A stretch of 64,000 bases of DNA from Triops longicaudatus (lineage: Eukaryota; Arthropoda; Branchiopoda; Notostraca; Triopsidae): positions 1-64,000 of the forward strand of contig JAGQDJ010000187.1 of the NCBI GenBank assembly GCA_022885665.1. Direction: 5' to 3'. The notes under the pieces were generated by a model that worked only from the letters and a program-made list of their open reading frames with translations, did no database searches and had not been told where the DNA came from. Below, one piece after another: positions 20,401 through 35,400 of this stretch. Within the stretch, counting starts at the first letter, position 1, and each line of letters opens with the position of its first letter. The translations under genes were made by a program, and so were the position numbers.

Positions 20401-23400
20401 TCACGATTTTTCCCACTTTTAGTGAAGCAGCAGAAGAAAGACTCATTTTAATTTTATTTTTAAAAAATCATATTGCTTCGACTTTTCTTCGCATTTTTAA
20501 CTTTATTTATGCCTGATAACTTATAGCAACCGAAATAAACTAACCGCGCTTTATTTCATAGCCCTTGGGCGTAATGCTAAGCTCAAAGGCATACTCAAAC
20601 CAAGTAATACTCGTTTTCACGGCATTCTTAACGTCTGCAGCTCCCGACAGTCACAGGAACTCGAACTCATAAACGAAGAAAACAGACACAAAGTAATATG
20701 TCTGACAAAAGGCAACATTAATAAAAAGGAAGAAAAAGAAAAATCTAGAAAAAAAGCAAGTTGGACAACTTCGAGTGGACACAAAAGACATTTTTCCCGA
20801 TTTTTACGCTTTCCTTAGGAAGAAAAAATGGAAACATGGCTGTGACACTTACCTCAAAGCGATGATAGTAATGACCGATCCGGCTATCGTTTTGATAATG
20901 GCGGAAGCGTTGAGATGACAGCGTCCGTGCAAGACTTGGCCATTAACCTTTGACAAAAGCAAAACAGACAATGGTAGAAGGAGAAAAGAAGAAATTTTTT
21001 TCCCGATTTTTTCAGTTTTCATCACTTTTTTCTGCTTTTATCTAAAAGATAGTAGTAAAATTTCGATATAACGGACTTTTTTCGAACTTTCTGCTACGAC
21101 CTAAAGCACGTTTGTAACAGCCAATAGTTCGTTGTTAAAGGGTTGACTATAACAAGATTTTACACTAATAGCTTTTTCTTAGTATTCTGATATTTTTTAA
21201 TGTATCTTTGCTATTTTCATAAAGTAAAATCAGAAAGAAATAATGGTAGTATTCATACTTCGACGAGCTCGTCACCGACTTGCAGGCGACCATCTTTGAA
21301 GGCGAGTCCGTTCGGGTTGAGTCCGCACACAAACACCGCCATTCGTGAACGGTCGCGGTGGCCGGCTAAGCTGATACCCAGGCCGCTACTGGCACTGACT
21401 GCAGTGGCGTTGGCATTACTTCTGTCGAGGTCGACTCGAACAATCTCGCCCCGTAAATCACCCCATCGCTTTTGGATTTTTTCTGGACGAAATTACGGTG
21501 AAAGGCAGTTTAATACTCAAATTACTTTAAATCGAAACTTTAATCAAAATTAGGAACCGTTTAAACAAAGTGGAAGAAATCAGGTTATTATATGGTTTGA
21601 TTTGCTGTTTCACGCCTTATTTTAGTTTTGTTAATTGCTTCATAACACTGAACCAATCAATGTAGCTTATAAGAGTACCATCCGCGACAAAACGCGATAC
21701 CACAAACCGCGTCCCCATGCGCTACTCTCGGCTTGGTAATCGCGGCAGCTCCCCGCTCAACAATCAATCTAACGCTGGCATAAAACCTCGTTGATCACGC
21801 AAAGCTTCGCGTTAGTCCAACACTGCTCAGCGACGGCAACGGTCACGATAAACGTAGCTGGGTATCGAGAACTGTAACATTCATTGTTGCCCAACCATTT
21901 CTTCACTTGAGTCTGTCTCTCTCTTTAGCGAAGCATACATTCGTTATGTTCTGCTATCATATTCGTGTAATCACACTATTTTCACTTTTATTCTAACCAG
22001 GGACTTGTTTGATCTCTGCCAATCAATTTTTTATTATTCTGCACAACACGTTTCGGAAAGTTTTCATACAAGAAAATCCTCTTTCTTAATTAATTTTAAT
22101 TCTTCAAAATGAAAGCCAATTTAATGCGATTACGGAACTGAGACTGTGACCTTTTTTCCAGTCAAAGAGAATTCAAACGAAGTGAATATAAGTCATTTCA
22201 CGAATAGATTAAACTTGGAGAAATAAAAAGTGAGGAAGAAACGCACGAAAAAGAAATAAATGACCCACGTCTCCTTGAAAGGATGTTTGAAAGGGATGGT
22301 GCGAACTGTTGGCGTGGTATCAATTCTTGCTGTTATCGACCAAGGATTTCCTTTTTTTTTCTTGTAATAGTGCAAGCAGGCCCTGTCAAGACCATTTCGT
22401 CTTTCGTTTTTCTTCTTACGTTGCTGCCATGGCTCTTTTAGATTCTGGAAAAGGCCTTCATAGACCTCGCACAGCCAACAAGCATTGCTAGGTTTCAGGG
22501 AGCAAGTGGGGGAGGGGGGGTAATCTAAGCTCTTGATGGCATACGACACACGTCTCATATCTCAAGCATGTTTTCTTTAAACACTGTCTTTGCCGAAGAA
22601 ATAAAAACTTGTCGTTTTCAACGAAACTCTCAACCCCCGCGTGATAGTTTTCTCTCGGGGAAAAGACTCCATTTCTAGTGGAAATGTGCACTCGAACAGC
22701 GCCATCTTAAAGCTATTGGAGCTGAAACTGCAATCATAACATGCGGTAATGCAGTAAACCGCGGTATAACGAACCTCTTACACGATAAAAAAGGAGTAGA
22801 ATTTTTCATGTACAAAAACGCTTTAAACGAGAAAAAGTTAGGTTCAGTGACGTTACCATCTTTGATGAAGTTCCAAGAAATGATGCCACTTGGCAACCGC
22901 GTATTGAATTAGAAATACCTCATCTCATGTGAAAGAAGAAAACAGCCACCAAATTTGCTTAAGCGACACCGCTTATATAAACCTGGAACATGTCCAAAGC
23001 CGGATATCTTCCTTCTGCTTCCACCTCGCTTCACTTAATCTGGGGGCGCCTCTCGACTTAATGAAGGTAACAACCTTCCAACCTATTAGCAAGTAACCCA
23101 AACCTTCCTAGCCAATACTCCCTTCTAATTAGGATTGATTAGAAAGAGGAGCCGCAGACGGCAGGGATTTGTTTCACATAAGGAACGATAATCAGTAACG
23201 AAGCTCGGTTACATGACTAGATTAAGAGGTAGCCCGAAAAAGGAAAATGGAAACAAATTCAAGAGCTTAGCTTTAAACTTGTTTTCAAGAACTTTTCCAG
23301 TGACTCAAAGTTACTGAACTAAGTTAGGGTTTGAACTTGGGCTAACTAAATGTGCATTGATAGTAGAATTTTAGAATTCCTCTTTGTTCAAAGACTCATT

Positions 23401-26400
23401 AGTATTTCAAAAACTTCTAGTTCTTCACATTAGTTTCATGTGCCCTATTTGGGTACGTGTTAACTTAAGAGGTTGTCCAACTCAGGACGAGTGCTAGCTT
23501 AGCACTGAGAACCATACCGGAAACATAGCCTTGCTCTCAGGCAAGAATGGAAGTTCCGCTCGCGCGAGCAACACGGCTTGTCGCGGGGAAAGCCCCGGTT
23601 TCGAACACGCGACATTGGCGCTGCGTTACAGGTTCCCCCCGTAGCGCGTGTCTGCGAGCTCTACTCGCGGGAGGAACGGGCACAGACGCGGTTACGGAGA
23701 ATTCCCGACAACGTCAAGGAACCCAAGTCTGGACATTGAATAGTTGCCCAACTTTGAACATCTCGAACTTACAAGTTCCACAAGGTTTCTCGTAAAAATG
23801 CTAAGAGAGCAAGAGGCAGACCACAGAGCAAGGAAGCCCGGAGCCCCGGGGGCAAAGAGCCGGAAATGGCTCCTTCTGCTGCTATTGATTTTCCTTACCG
23901 CGTCAACCTCATTCAATACACATCGATCACGTGCTTTTCAACTCGCATTCATGGCGCACGGGATAGGGATACCGAAATAGATTGATATCATCGTCCGAAT
24001 TTCCATTTCACACGTGACTACTCCAGCCTTACAAAAACATTCATCCTAATAAAGCAGTTATCTTACATTGTTTCTTCCCATATTTCTTTAAAAGGTGTGA
24101 GCTAATTATCACGGATTTCTCAATTAATCAGGCCTTTCATTCCAAGCTACTTAAGCAAAGCGCTTTTCTATTTACAACTGATGGAATTTCTGTGACGGAA
24201 ACAAAGTTTCTTTTTTTGTTTCAAGAGCTTAACGGTGATGAGATACATTAATACAGGAAAAGAACGGAGGCTTAATAAGAAAACATGATGAGAGGATAAA
24301 TGGTTCTTTTCGTTAAACCTTTTCCAGGAGCTTATAAGATCCATTTGTCTGCGTAATAGCCAAGGAACGTCGTAAATTAACTTCCGTCGCGAAGGGGATG
24401 GATGACTAGCTACTCGTATACCGGAATTTGGAATCTCATGAAGTGTCACTCAATTTGAACAGGACTAGTGTGCTCTCAAAATAGTACGTGTTGAGTTCAC
24501 TTACCAAATACATAAAAAAGGAATACAATCATAGTAAAGCGAGGATTGGAAGAAAATTTACAATAAAATTAAATAAGAAACTTTGGAACGTCCGACGGGT
24601 TTTGGACCGTCGAGAGTATGACAGGTTTCCTTCCAGAAATTAAGTTGACACTTGGTGAGGGTGCGGAAATTCCTCGAAAATTCAATTTACCGCACGATTT
24701 CCAAGCAATCGTTTAACGAAAACTTCGGAAGATTCTTGAGCAACGAATTTCGAGTTTCCCTAATCGAATACCAACAATGCTGCTCAGTTTCCAACTACAT
24801 TGTTATAAAAAAATCAACGCTGAATTAGACTTGATAACAATCAAATATAATTATGGAAAATCTAGGTGAAAAAAGCGTTGTACGTACAGAAGAACGTCAG
24901 CGCCGTGTAAAGAGATTAACGTCCCAAGGAAGATGGCTTGCTCTGTCAGTTACACTAACTTGAGTGAAAAGTACGTTGTACAAGGAAGTGAAGGCCCTTT
25001 TGCGAAATTTTTCACAAGAAAATTACACAGGAAACGCCTCAAACCGCAGGAAACGCTCGTCACTGAATTACAGTTCGATGTTTTCATAGTGGCAGCCTCT
25101 ACGGCAATGAAAATTCGCTGTTGGCAACAGTGAATTTTTGCAACAAGACTAGGAGGTATTGGCTAGCACCGAATGTCCGCCCCCCCCCCCNNNNNNNNCC
25201 CCCCCCCCCCCCACGGCTTTATTGGCTAAAGGTTTGAACGCTGCTACGAGAATTCACTGTTGGTAAAAATGAATGTTCGCTCGAGAGAAGCGAGAGGCCT
25301 TATTCGAAGGCACACAACGTTCCCGTGGCAGTGAGCTGGCAGCGCGGCTCGCCTACACACGCTACTCACTCATTTGCCTTGAACAATCAAAGACTTGGGT
25401 ACTTTCAGTTGCTGGGCGATTAGTGTAGATAAGCGTCCATGAAACAATGGCCTCTGCCGTACATTCTCGTGATTTCCAGCTACTATCCTAGGTTTCTAGT
25501 TTACGGCACGCACTATAAATCTTGAAGTACACACACAAATCACTTTTTTCGCTCAATCTCGTGTGCCGATGGCCTGCACACGGGAGTAGAAAGGTTCTAC
25601 ATAAATCAAGACACAGAAACAGGGCCTTTCGGTCACGCGTACACAAAAAGCGCCCATTTCCCTTGCAAAGAAGTATTTGCCAGCATATCTGGAGCCGCAT
25701 CCTAAGCACGTTCTGCTGCTGAACTAAAACCCGCCCCCTTATCCGACCCAAGGCAAAAAAGCGCTTTCTGCCACATACGCCCAAGAACCCAAGCGTGCGT
25801 TATTACATTGGGTTCGATCGTCTTGGAAGCTTTCATTTTCCAACCGAGAAAACCCAAACCATAAAAAAAAAACACGGAAGATCATTAAGAGTAGACCATA
25901 TAAATGTACGTGGCGCGCAGTTATGTGTAAGCATATACCTGTCTCGAGCCGCTCAAACTCCGGTACTTCCAAAATAGTTTCCATGGCTTAGTTGTCCGGG
26001 TTTGCGACTATCCAAATAATCAAATCAAGCCGAGCGAAAAGAAGACGACTGCGGAAACCAGACACACGATGACACCATCAGAAGCCATCTGCTACTCACT
26101 CACTCCGTAGTACCGGCACGAGCACACGGCGAAAAATACATGGGCTCTGATCGGTTTTTCCGGGTGAAAACTGGAACCACTCAATTTCCGAGAACACGCC
26201 AATATTTCTTCCAAAATTTAAATGCATCCACTTACTGTACTAACAAGCTGGATTTCTGCAGTAGTATCCTATTTTCTGTCTTTCCCTTCACTTTGAAAAA
26301 TGCCTAACTTTGAAGCATTTTTGTTTTTACGTCACAATCTTCGGTGATTCTCGAGTTAGCTAAGCAATTTTGATACTTCTCAACATTTATTTAGAATTTC

Positions 26401-29400
26401 TTCAATATTTTTTCAGAATTTCTGCGATTTTTATGAACGATTTTTTTGCAATTTTTTCCAATAAATCAATCTTTAGTCGAGAAATATTTCCATCGTGCGT
26501 CTTTAGGAACACATCTAGTTAACCGAAGCAAGCATTTCCAAGCTTTCCACAGCAACAATAAAAGCAACTTGTTAGGACTAAAGCCGGTAGCTGGATAACC
26601 CGGAGTTCAGGCACAAGTGTAACACCAGCATCGCGTTTCCCTGGCCAATTACTCAGCGTTTCAGCTTCCGTCCTCGGGGCGTATCACCAACAACACACAG
26701 CAAGAGACCAAACATTCCCCCGCGGCAACTGAGCACACAGTTGTCCCAGCGTACATGTAACAACACACGACCCGCGCGAGACCCTTAATTTGCCTTACAT
26801 CATCACGTACACACAATTCTCGAATATCCGTAATGTCTCCGGGAACTTGGAAGCAATTTTCTTTATTTTTTCTTTTAGTTTTCGTCGGAAGTACGAGACA
26901 ACAAGTTCTTCGCTCGTTGGCTTCGCCGTCAGCGTGACAGGCCGTAAAACAGTGACCAACACTTGAACACTTTTCCAACGCGGAAGAAGTGCTCACTACG
27001 GCAGCTAGTCGAAAACGGAAGTTTGGTCTCGCTGAAATGTTGTCTCCCCCTTTTTATGGGTCAATACTTTGGCACTGGAATGACACGCGGAGGTATTTCT
27101 TCGAAAAGTCAGCAATTCCGGCACAGTATAGTTTCTTCATGCCACCAACTTGCCAATTCGGCCAAGTTCTGCCATTCTTAGGCTGCAACTTAGGCTTTTA
27201 GAGCGTTTCTGCTCTGGAACAGTTTAGGTACCGACAGAACAGTAATATCCAAATTTCTGCCACTGTTAAGGCAGTAAGTCAATTAAAACTTTGACGTCAT
27301 CGTCTTTGGTTTTGATCTGGAGAGAAATTATCTTCCAATTCAGTTATTCTGAGCACATTTCTGCTGAAATGTCTAGTATTTCTGTACTTCAATGTTCCAA
27401 CACATTTCTCACTAGAAGATTAAATAACGCCAGATCAGGCAGGCTGCTCTGCTCCGCTCCGACTCCCGTTACACTGGAAGATGTACCGAAGCTGGCACAT
27501 TTCTAACGCATGCGCGGTCCTAGCCTTCTTTGTTGTCGGCCTGACTTCTGTTTTCGCTTCCTCACCGAAATCGCATACCATACTAACATCCTGTTAATCT
27601 ACGACCTCATCGAGTTTCGGGCGTTCGCCGAATGTCGCCAAATTAGAGATCTCGACTCTGTCGTAAACGCCTATCAATGTTTAGTAAACGAATCCTTTTT
27701 GATTTTGTCGGCCGACGAAAATATTATTCTTTGGTTCCTTTTACTAGCAGGGTAAATGTAAATAAGAAAGATAGAGACCGATGAGCAAACATTTTGAATA
27801 GAAATAGAATCTTTTCTGTGCAGTTCCTGTGGGTAGTTACCACGTTACCCCGAAAATCCCTTCTTAATATGAATCCCCGCTACTGGAATAACAGTTTTTT
27901 TTTTCTTTCCCTTCTCTTTCTCCACAAGATTAAGCAGGACAAAGGCAAAGGGTGAAAGAAATCTGCCCCATTATCGGACGCTGCTATGACAGCACCGAAG
28001 ATGGCCAGCGGAAGCTTGTTCTTTTCCTTTTTTCTCGTTATTTCTTCTCGTTCCTAGCTCTTGGCTATTGAACGGGCTGAAAGGCTCAAGTGCGCACAGG
28101 AGAACAAATTGAAAGAAGTTCCATTACGCGAATTTGTGCATACGTTAATTGGCGTTAGAGAGCGTCCGTGTGCGCTAATCTTGTGTGAATCTCGCTTAGC
28201 CTCGCACTAGCCCTCACGCTAAGGGAAAATTCACTGTTGCCAATAATGAATTCGAAAGCCGCTGGTAGCGTTTAGCAGCATTCATTCGTGCTCCAGCACA
28301 CCTTGGGGTAGGTTGTATATTTATGAGTGATATACAACGCTCGATTTGAAGTGATTAACGTGAATTTTGGTTAGAAAGAGCAATCACCAGGAAACGAAGT
28401 AACGTAATAGGGATAACAGCAGAAGTAAACTGTGGAAACTGGAAAAGATAGATAGAAGTTGATATGCAGAATTCTTTCACTTCATTGTTTTATAGTTATA
28501 TGTTACAGAGGATTTGGCGTATAAGTTGGAAGACCTTTTCGTTCTTCGGTGTAGTTTTCGTGTATGTGCAGTAGCTTCACTGCATCAGGCTTTAGAGGGC
28601 GCCCGTAAGCTCTACTCGTGACCAAATGTCGCGCAAAGGGAAAATTCAGTGCCAACAATGAATTCTGTAGCCAGCTGTTGGGAACCTTCACTTTTGCACA
28701 AGCGTAGCTAGGGTTAGGTCGTGTTTTCACGAGTGCTGTAAAAACGTTCCATTTTGAGTTTTCATGTGAACTTTTTTTTTCGCCAGCGTACAGAGGAGGC
28801 TGTGTTGATTAAATAAGCGGAAGTAAAGATAACTGAGTACAAGTTTCTTTACGGACGTTTCAAGTTTATTATACTAAAAAGGTTTTGTGTAAAACACAAA
28901 ACCTAACAGTGAAACGAATTGAAAGTCTTTCTATCAGGGTTAATCTAAAAAGTAACTTGGGAATCAACACGACAGAAATTAGTTATGCAGAAGGAAAGGG
29001 AAGACAATGATTCATACTGTCTTTTTAGGACTAGGATCTCGTAACTCAGGAGTTGAAGAAATTAAAAATGGGGGCTGCTTTTTGATAACCTTCTTTTACA
29101 TTTCTACCCAAAGGGAGATAGGATCGTTGAACATGAATTTTATCCTCTTTCTCGATCGCTTTATGGATGTTTTCCAGCGTGTTCATCGACATGCGAATGA
29201 GTCCATTTTCACGCGCATTACTGCATAACCTAGTTTGTCTCACTGTTCAACAACGAACTTTTTATTATGCACGTATATCTTTAGGAATTCGATATAACAA
29301 AGTTTGAGCAGACTGAGTTAGCTTCGGGAGTTCTTAAGAATTCTGGGAGCTTATTTTCAGTATTTTCCTTTTACATGAGCAGACGAGGTTTGCCACGATA

Positions 29401-32400
29401 AGGGGCGGGGCATCCAAGATCGGTAGAAGATCTTGGAGCCTGGAGGCGAAAGAAACCCCTTGCTGACAGGTTAATCGAATCAATCATCCGTTAGACTGCC
29501 CTCTTCGCGCTATAATGACGTTGCTGCTCATGTCGTTAGAGCTAATCTGACAAGGTTACCTGTCTTCCTTTAGGGAATAAGGACCGAAACATTGAAACCA
29601 AGTTTCCTACCCAGCTTTTGCTGAAACAACAACTTAACAAGGTGTTGCACGTGTTTAAAGTGTACCTTAAGGTAGACGCTTATTCTTCAGTTTTAGGAAA
29701 GATTAGTGAAGAAATGGTCAAATCCTCAACCCAGGTAACGGAAAATGGTTGGTAATATTGGTCTAATAGCAAAAACGCAAGGAAACTGTGTTCGTATGAC
29801 GGTTTACATTCGATCGTTTTTTTTTCTAATCAAATGTGACACTGACGTCATTGTGTTCAACAAGCTGCGCTGTACTTTGCAAACGGAATCACCTTAATCA
29901 ATGTAACATAGTTTACTATTGTTATCAACATTTGCCAGATGGCCCGATCACTGTTTTCGTGTTGGCAGCCACTGATATGCTTAAACTGATACACTTAAAT
30001 TAATTAACCGATTTCTAGAGTCGATGAATTAAAGATTTTTAGATTCTTTTTAGATTCGCGAAAGCGACGGTTTCTGGAATAATTCAGGGAGCTGTTATGA
30101 TGTTTTCCATTGGGAGAGCCATTTAAGGCGTTTATTTCCTTATTAGTAAGCTCAATTTGTCAGTAATGCTGCTTTTGATAGACATGCCACGAGGTTCGCG
30201 ACGTTTGAGCCTGGAAAAGCTAAACAACGAAGATAACACTCGATTAACCGAGACGCCACACTACGGCTGCACGTGAAACAACGTTAGCTCTTAATTGACT
30301 CTGTCTATTAAGCAACTCCTCGGGTTTCCACACTCAGACGAAAATAACTCGATTTATCTATTTTTTTTTTATAGGACGAAGCCGTTTTTCGGTCTAGGTT
30401 TCCCTCTAAACCATCAGTTTCCTTCTTAGCCTTTAGCTAAATCTTTAAAACGCTAAACATCATTGAGTAATCGGCTCAAAAACACGTTTTTCCACTCTTC
30501 ATCCAAGCTCTTTGAATTTTCCAGTTTTTTTTCCCCTTTTGTCGCGTGAAAAATTAACCAGGAAGCTGAGAAAAATGAAAAGAAAAAACTTACTGTTCGT
30601 GTAGCCAAAATTGTCTTCTTCTTCCGCGTCTTGGGCCAAGTCTTCCCGCGACATCTTTACGTTACCAGCGCTGGCTCGGTCAATCTAAATACATTATAAT
30701 AATGGGCGTGTCAGGACCGAAAGGTTTTCAATTCAATTTTCGTACCTCAACGCCTTTTTTGGTGACAATCCGTCCTTGCAACTCGCGCTCGTCTTCGTCT
30801 TCCGAACTTTCAGACTCGGAATCGGATTGCACAGGCACGAGTGGTTTGGCTTTGATCGTAACGCCGGCCTAAATTAAAAAATTAAATTAAATAGTCATTA
30901 CAGATCTGAACCAATTAAAAGGCAAAATACTAGATTGTATTAGTCAAATATTAAGTTGAGTGAAAACAATGAAATCCAATAAAAAGCGATAACATTCTAA
31001 CAGAGAAACGAAGACCATAATGGAAGTAACCGCAATATGGCGCAATACTAAGAACTAAAAGTATTAAGTCTCGGAAGAAATAATCAGTGATAATTAACAT
31101 TATGACACAATAAAAATAAAAAAATAACCGAAATAAAAGCAAAATTTTGTACGTTACGAAAAAATTGCCACGCACAAATAAATTTTTAGAAAACTTTAGA
31201 GACTTCGAGCAAAACGAATATCGTGTCATGGAAAAAGGCTGAAAAATACTCTAAAATATGAGATTTGTTGAAACCAAAAAAAAAAAAAAAAAAAAAAAAA
31301 AAGTACTTGAATAACTTCCGGCGTTGGGCTCCGAGCTGGTGATATGGGTGCTGGCGCTACTTTGGGCAACAGCATGGTCGCATGCTTGTCCTTGAGGTAG
31401 TTTTCATTGTTGGGTAGCCCGTTGTGGTCCGTTTCGTCCACGCCGTTCAGGACCGGCGTCACGAGGCCAGAAGCGGGTTCGAGCTCGGTTACTGTGACCG
31501 GACTCGGATTCTCCGACACCGCTAAACCCTCTTGAGCCGCAATAGTCAAAGTCGGACTGGTAGCTGGTACGGGTGTAGGCGCAGGTAAAGGCGTCGCAGG
31601 GTTTGTGGAAGAATTTGCACTTTCTCGATCCTTGAAAAAAGTAACGCGGAAATCTAATTTCTGGCGCTTTGAGTATTTTTAATATAATTATTCTGAGTTC
31701 CCGTTCAGAAGTTCGCGTTTGATGCAGTCGGTCGTATTGGTAGTAATACGGTTACTAATGACAGATTCGCTAAAATTGTTAAATTGGTTTCTTTTCTCAG
31801 AATGTTGGGTCTTTTTTTGTTTTAAGCGATTCATGTTTTCCATTACGTGACGCAACAGCGCAGTTCCTCGCTTGACGTTCTGCGTAAGCTGTACTTACCC
31901 AATCAACGAGGCTTTGTACTAAGAAGACAACGGGATTGCCGGCTTTGCGAATTACTTCCACCGCTCTTTCGTGGCTGGCTTGCCGCAAATCTTCGCCATC
32001 CACTTCTAAAATACGATCACCCGTCTGTCAGAGAAAGAAAACAAATTAAGAAAACAGAAAACAAGACTATAAAGACGACGGAAAGGAACTCTCTTTTCAA
32101 GTGTCTTTAATCTTTTTAAAAAGAGCTAGCAACCTAGTTTCAGTAATGTTTCTCCACATGAAAACGCAATTTACTGAAGGTAACGTACCAATAAGCTAAA
32201 AGCTTTACAGCGGTGTTGTAGAAAAACAAGTGAAATCTTTCTTTGAACGCTTCTCAATATTTCTTTCAACAATTTCTTTATTGCGGAAGTACTGTTCCTT
32301 GCAATAATTTCTTTAAGTGTAGTTTTACTTGCCAGAAATTGCCTTTAAGATCTCTTTCTGTAAGGTAATATGTAAGAATTCCTACTTTACGAGTTAATTT

Positions 32401-35400
32401 CCCAAAGCATAAATAATCTTTCAACAATTTCTCTTTTTTCGATAAGTAATTTTCTTTCAATTTGTTGAGTATATGAAACTTTCTTGTCGCTAACTACTTT
32501 TATATGTTTAAATTTATCTGAATATTTCTACCAAAAATAAATACTTCTTTAAAAAGAGTTAATTTCTTTAAAAAATAATTAAAAATTGTGTTTAATTTGC
32601 TTCGTTTTTTAGGTACTAAGAGCCGGAACGTACTCGTAACTGGCCCGTTCGACCTGCTGGACTGTCTGGAAGCACATTCTTGATAAAAATGCCTGATATG
32701 GCTGCCGAATTCGTTCCTTGTTGCTGCGCATTGCTGTACACGTCAACCTTGCCACCGACAATAGAAATTCCCAGGCTCTGGTTGGGATCGCGGTGGACCG
32801 CTACGCTGCGCTCAGGGCCCCAATGCTTCGCGAAAAGGGCGGGGACATTCCCAGCCGCTTTGGCGGCCAAGGATCCGCCCGGTGGTACCTTTGAAACCAG
32901 GAAGTAATTAAAAAATTTATTAACATGGTACCAGAATTTCAAACATGCAAATACGACATAAAATGACAGGTTTTTTAAAGCAATTTAAACTTGAGTTTCA
33001 AACGTCGTAGTTTAAAAGTTACTTTCTTCACAATTTAAATCGATTTTAGGTAAACCTTAAGTCAACGTTAAGACCCTTAAGCACTTTTTAAGCAATGTTT
33101 AAGACCTTAAGAACGCCTTAAATTTTCATTAAGACATTCTTCTGTCAGCTTTAAGCACGTCTTAGGTATCGCTAAGACTACTAAAACATGTTTCAAGCTA
33201 ATCTTCAAAACTCATGAATTTGAGATTCCCAAGTATGCTTCATCTGCACATTACTTATCTATTAAGTTACGATTAATTATAGTCTTAAGTTGTCCTGAAG
33301 TAATTTCATGACGCAAGATGACAAGATTTTGTTACACATTTAAAAATGTGAATTTTTTTCTTAAAAAAAAAACGTATGTATAGTACTTGTGTGACCGTCG
33401 TGGTGGAAAGTGTTGGAACGCTGTTCACAGCTTTCTCTTCGTCTTCCTCACTTTCGGTCACGTGGTTGCGAATCGTGACGATCACTTGATGATCCGTCGT
33501 TCGCTCGCCGTCTTCCGCGGTCACGTGGCTGCTCACTATCTCCCTCTCTTGGATCGTTACCACGCTCGTGTGCATGGGAGCCCGCGCGACCTCTGCGTGG
33601 ACGCCCGGAGGCGGGGTCACAGCACTGGGCAAATCTACTGACCCTAAGGCAAAGGTGGCGCTTTCATCCAATACCGAACCGTGTCTCGAATGCGTCAGGA
33701 GTCTTGGCGCTGGTTCTATTAGAATTAAAGTATTAAATAATAATAATAATAAATAAAAAAACTACAAATACGAAAACACAAAATTAGTTTTTTTGTTGCT
33801 AAAACTCATTTGTTTTCTATAAGAAACACGCAAAAAGCTAGATTTGTACATTGATAATTTATAGATTAACGATGCATAATTTAATAGAAGATGAAGTAAC
33901 ATAAATAAAGCTAATTCAATAAAGGTAACTTAATAAACCTTGCGTTGATTTCGTTCACGAATTTAACTGATGAGAACCGCCACTAAAAAAGGAGTAAACT
34001 TAATGGCTGTTTAAATAGCTATTTACCAGGCTTAGTCGCAACTTCTTCAACGGACAAGGCGTGACGCGTCGCTGCTTGGGCGACGGATATGACTGTGGTG
34101 ACACTGGAGACGCTGTCGTACTCCAGTGACTCGAAACCCGATCCACTGGCTCCTCCCAGTACTGGCGCTGTTTTACTCCTCGACAACTCTTGTCCAGTAC
34201 TGCCAACTTCTGCCGCAACAGTATCGGCCGGCTTCGGTTCGTCGGTACTGGCCGCTACGGGCAAGACGTCCTTATGGCTGTCGAAGCTTAAGGAAGTTTG
34301 GTAGAAAGTACTGGAAACAAAAGCAAAAGAAAAATAGGAAAAAACGGAAATGCGAATAAATTCCCGTTTTTTAGATATTTTCCACGAACACCAAGAAATA
34401 ACTAAAACGAACAAAACACTCGGGCATTCTACAATTTCTATACACTACTACTAAATACAAAATTTTATAGGAAAAACACTAGTAGAGATACATAAGGACA
34501 TTGAAAGGAATTTACACTCAATTGGATGTCAATACTCAGGGAGATGTAAGGAAGACTTCTTTCGTAGTCCGAACACAACACTCGATAGCTACTAACTAAA
34601 TTAAGGCAAGCCGAGAAGTCAGGAAGACGGAAGAAAATCGGGAAAGTGACGCGGCACGAGTCGCGCTAATGGATTTCGGGAGAAGCTCTACGTAGTCAAT
34701 GTGGCTTCCGTGAAATGGAAAAGTCCGTGAAACCTCATCAGGTCGAGTCAGGGCGTAAGCGAGTAATAAGCGAAAGGAAGGAAGAAAGAGCACATAACGG
34801 AAAAAGTCCAAAAACAACGCAGGGTTCGAAGTTCAAGTGACACGAGTTAATTGCAATAAGACAGGGAAACTATTTTTTTAAATGTGCGCCTTGTTTCACA
34901 AAAGTCATAAGCAAAAAAAACTTTGTAAGAGAAATTTTAGCAAAATTGTTAGAAAAGTCTTTACAAATTTAACTTAAATTGCTAAAAATTGTCTTAACGT
35001 AAAATGGTCTTAGGTTAACCTATGTTGCGTAATATAGATTAACTTAAGTTTTTCAATTTTTTATTGCTTTTAAATTATCCCAATTGATATACCTACATAC
35101 AAAAGACAACGTGCCAAAAGTAGGTTTTCACTTTTCTGTTTAAGAATGAATGGAATTATAATGTCAAGCTTTGATTTTATTCCCTTTTCTTAAAAAAAGT
35201 TTGTGTCACTTAAACTCATTTCTCTCCCTGGTTCAACGAAAACGGGCGGATGCAACAGCGAAATCAATTTCTTACCGGTAATACGATGGAAATCTCCTGC
35301 GATGGGTGTGTGATTTAGCAAAGTCGGAGGCAAAAAGACACAAAGTACAAAATGAAAGCATAGAGACGAGAACTGTTAGCAGCTTTGGTGAAACTTAAAA

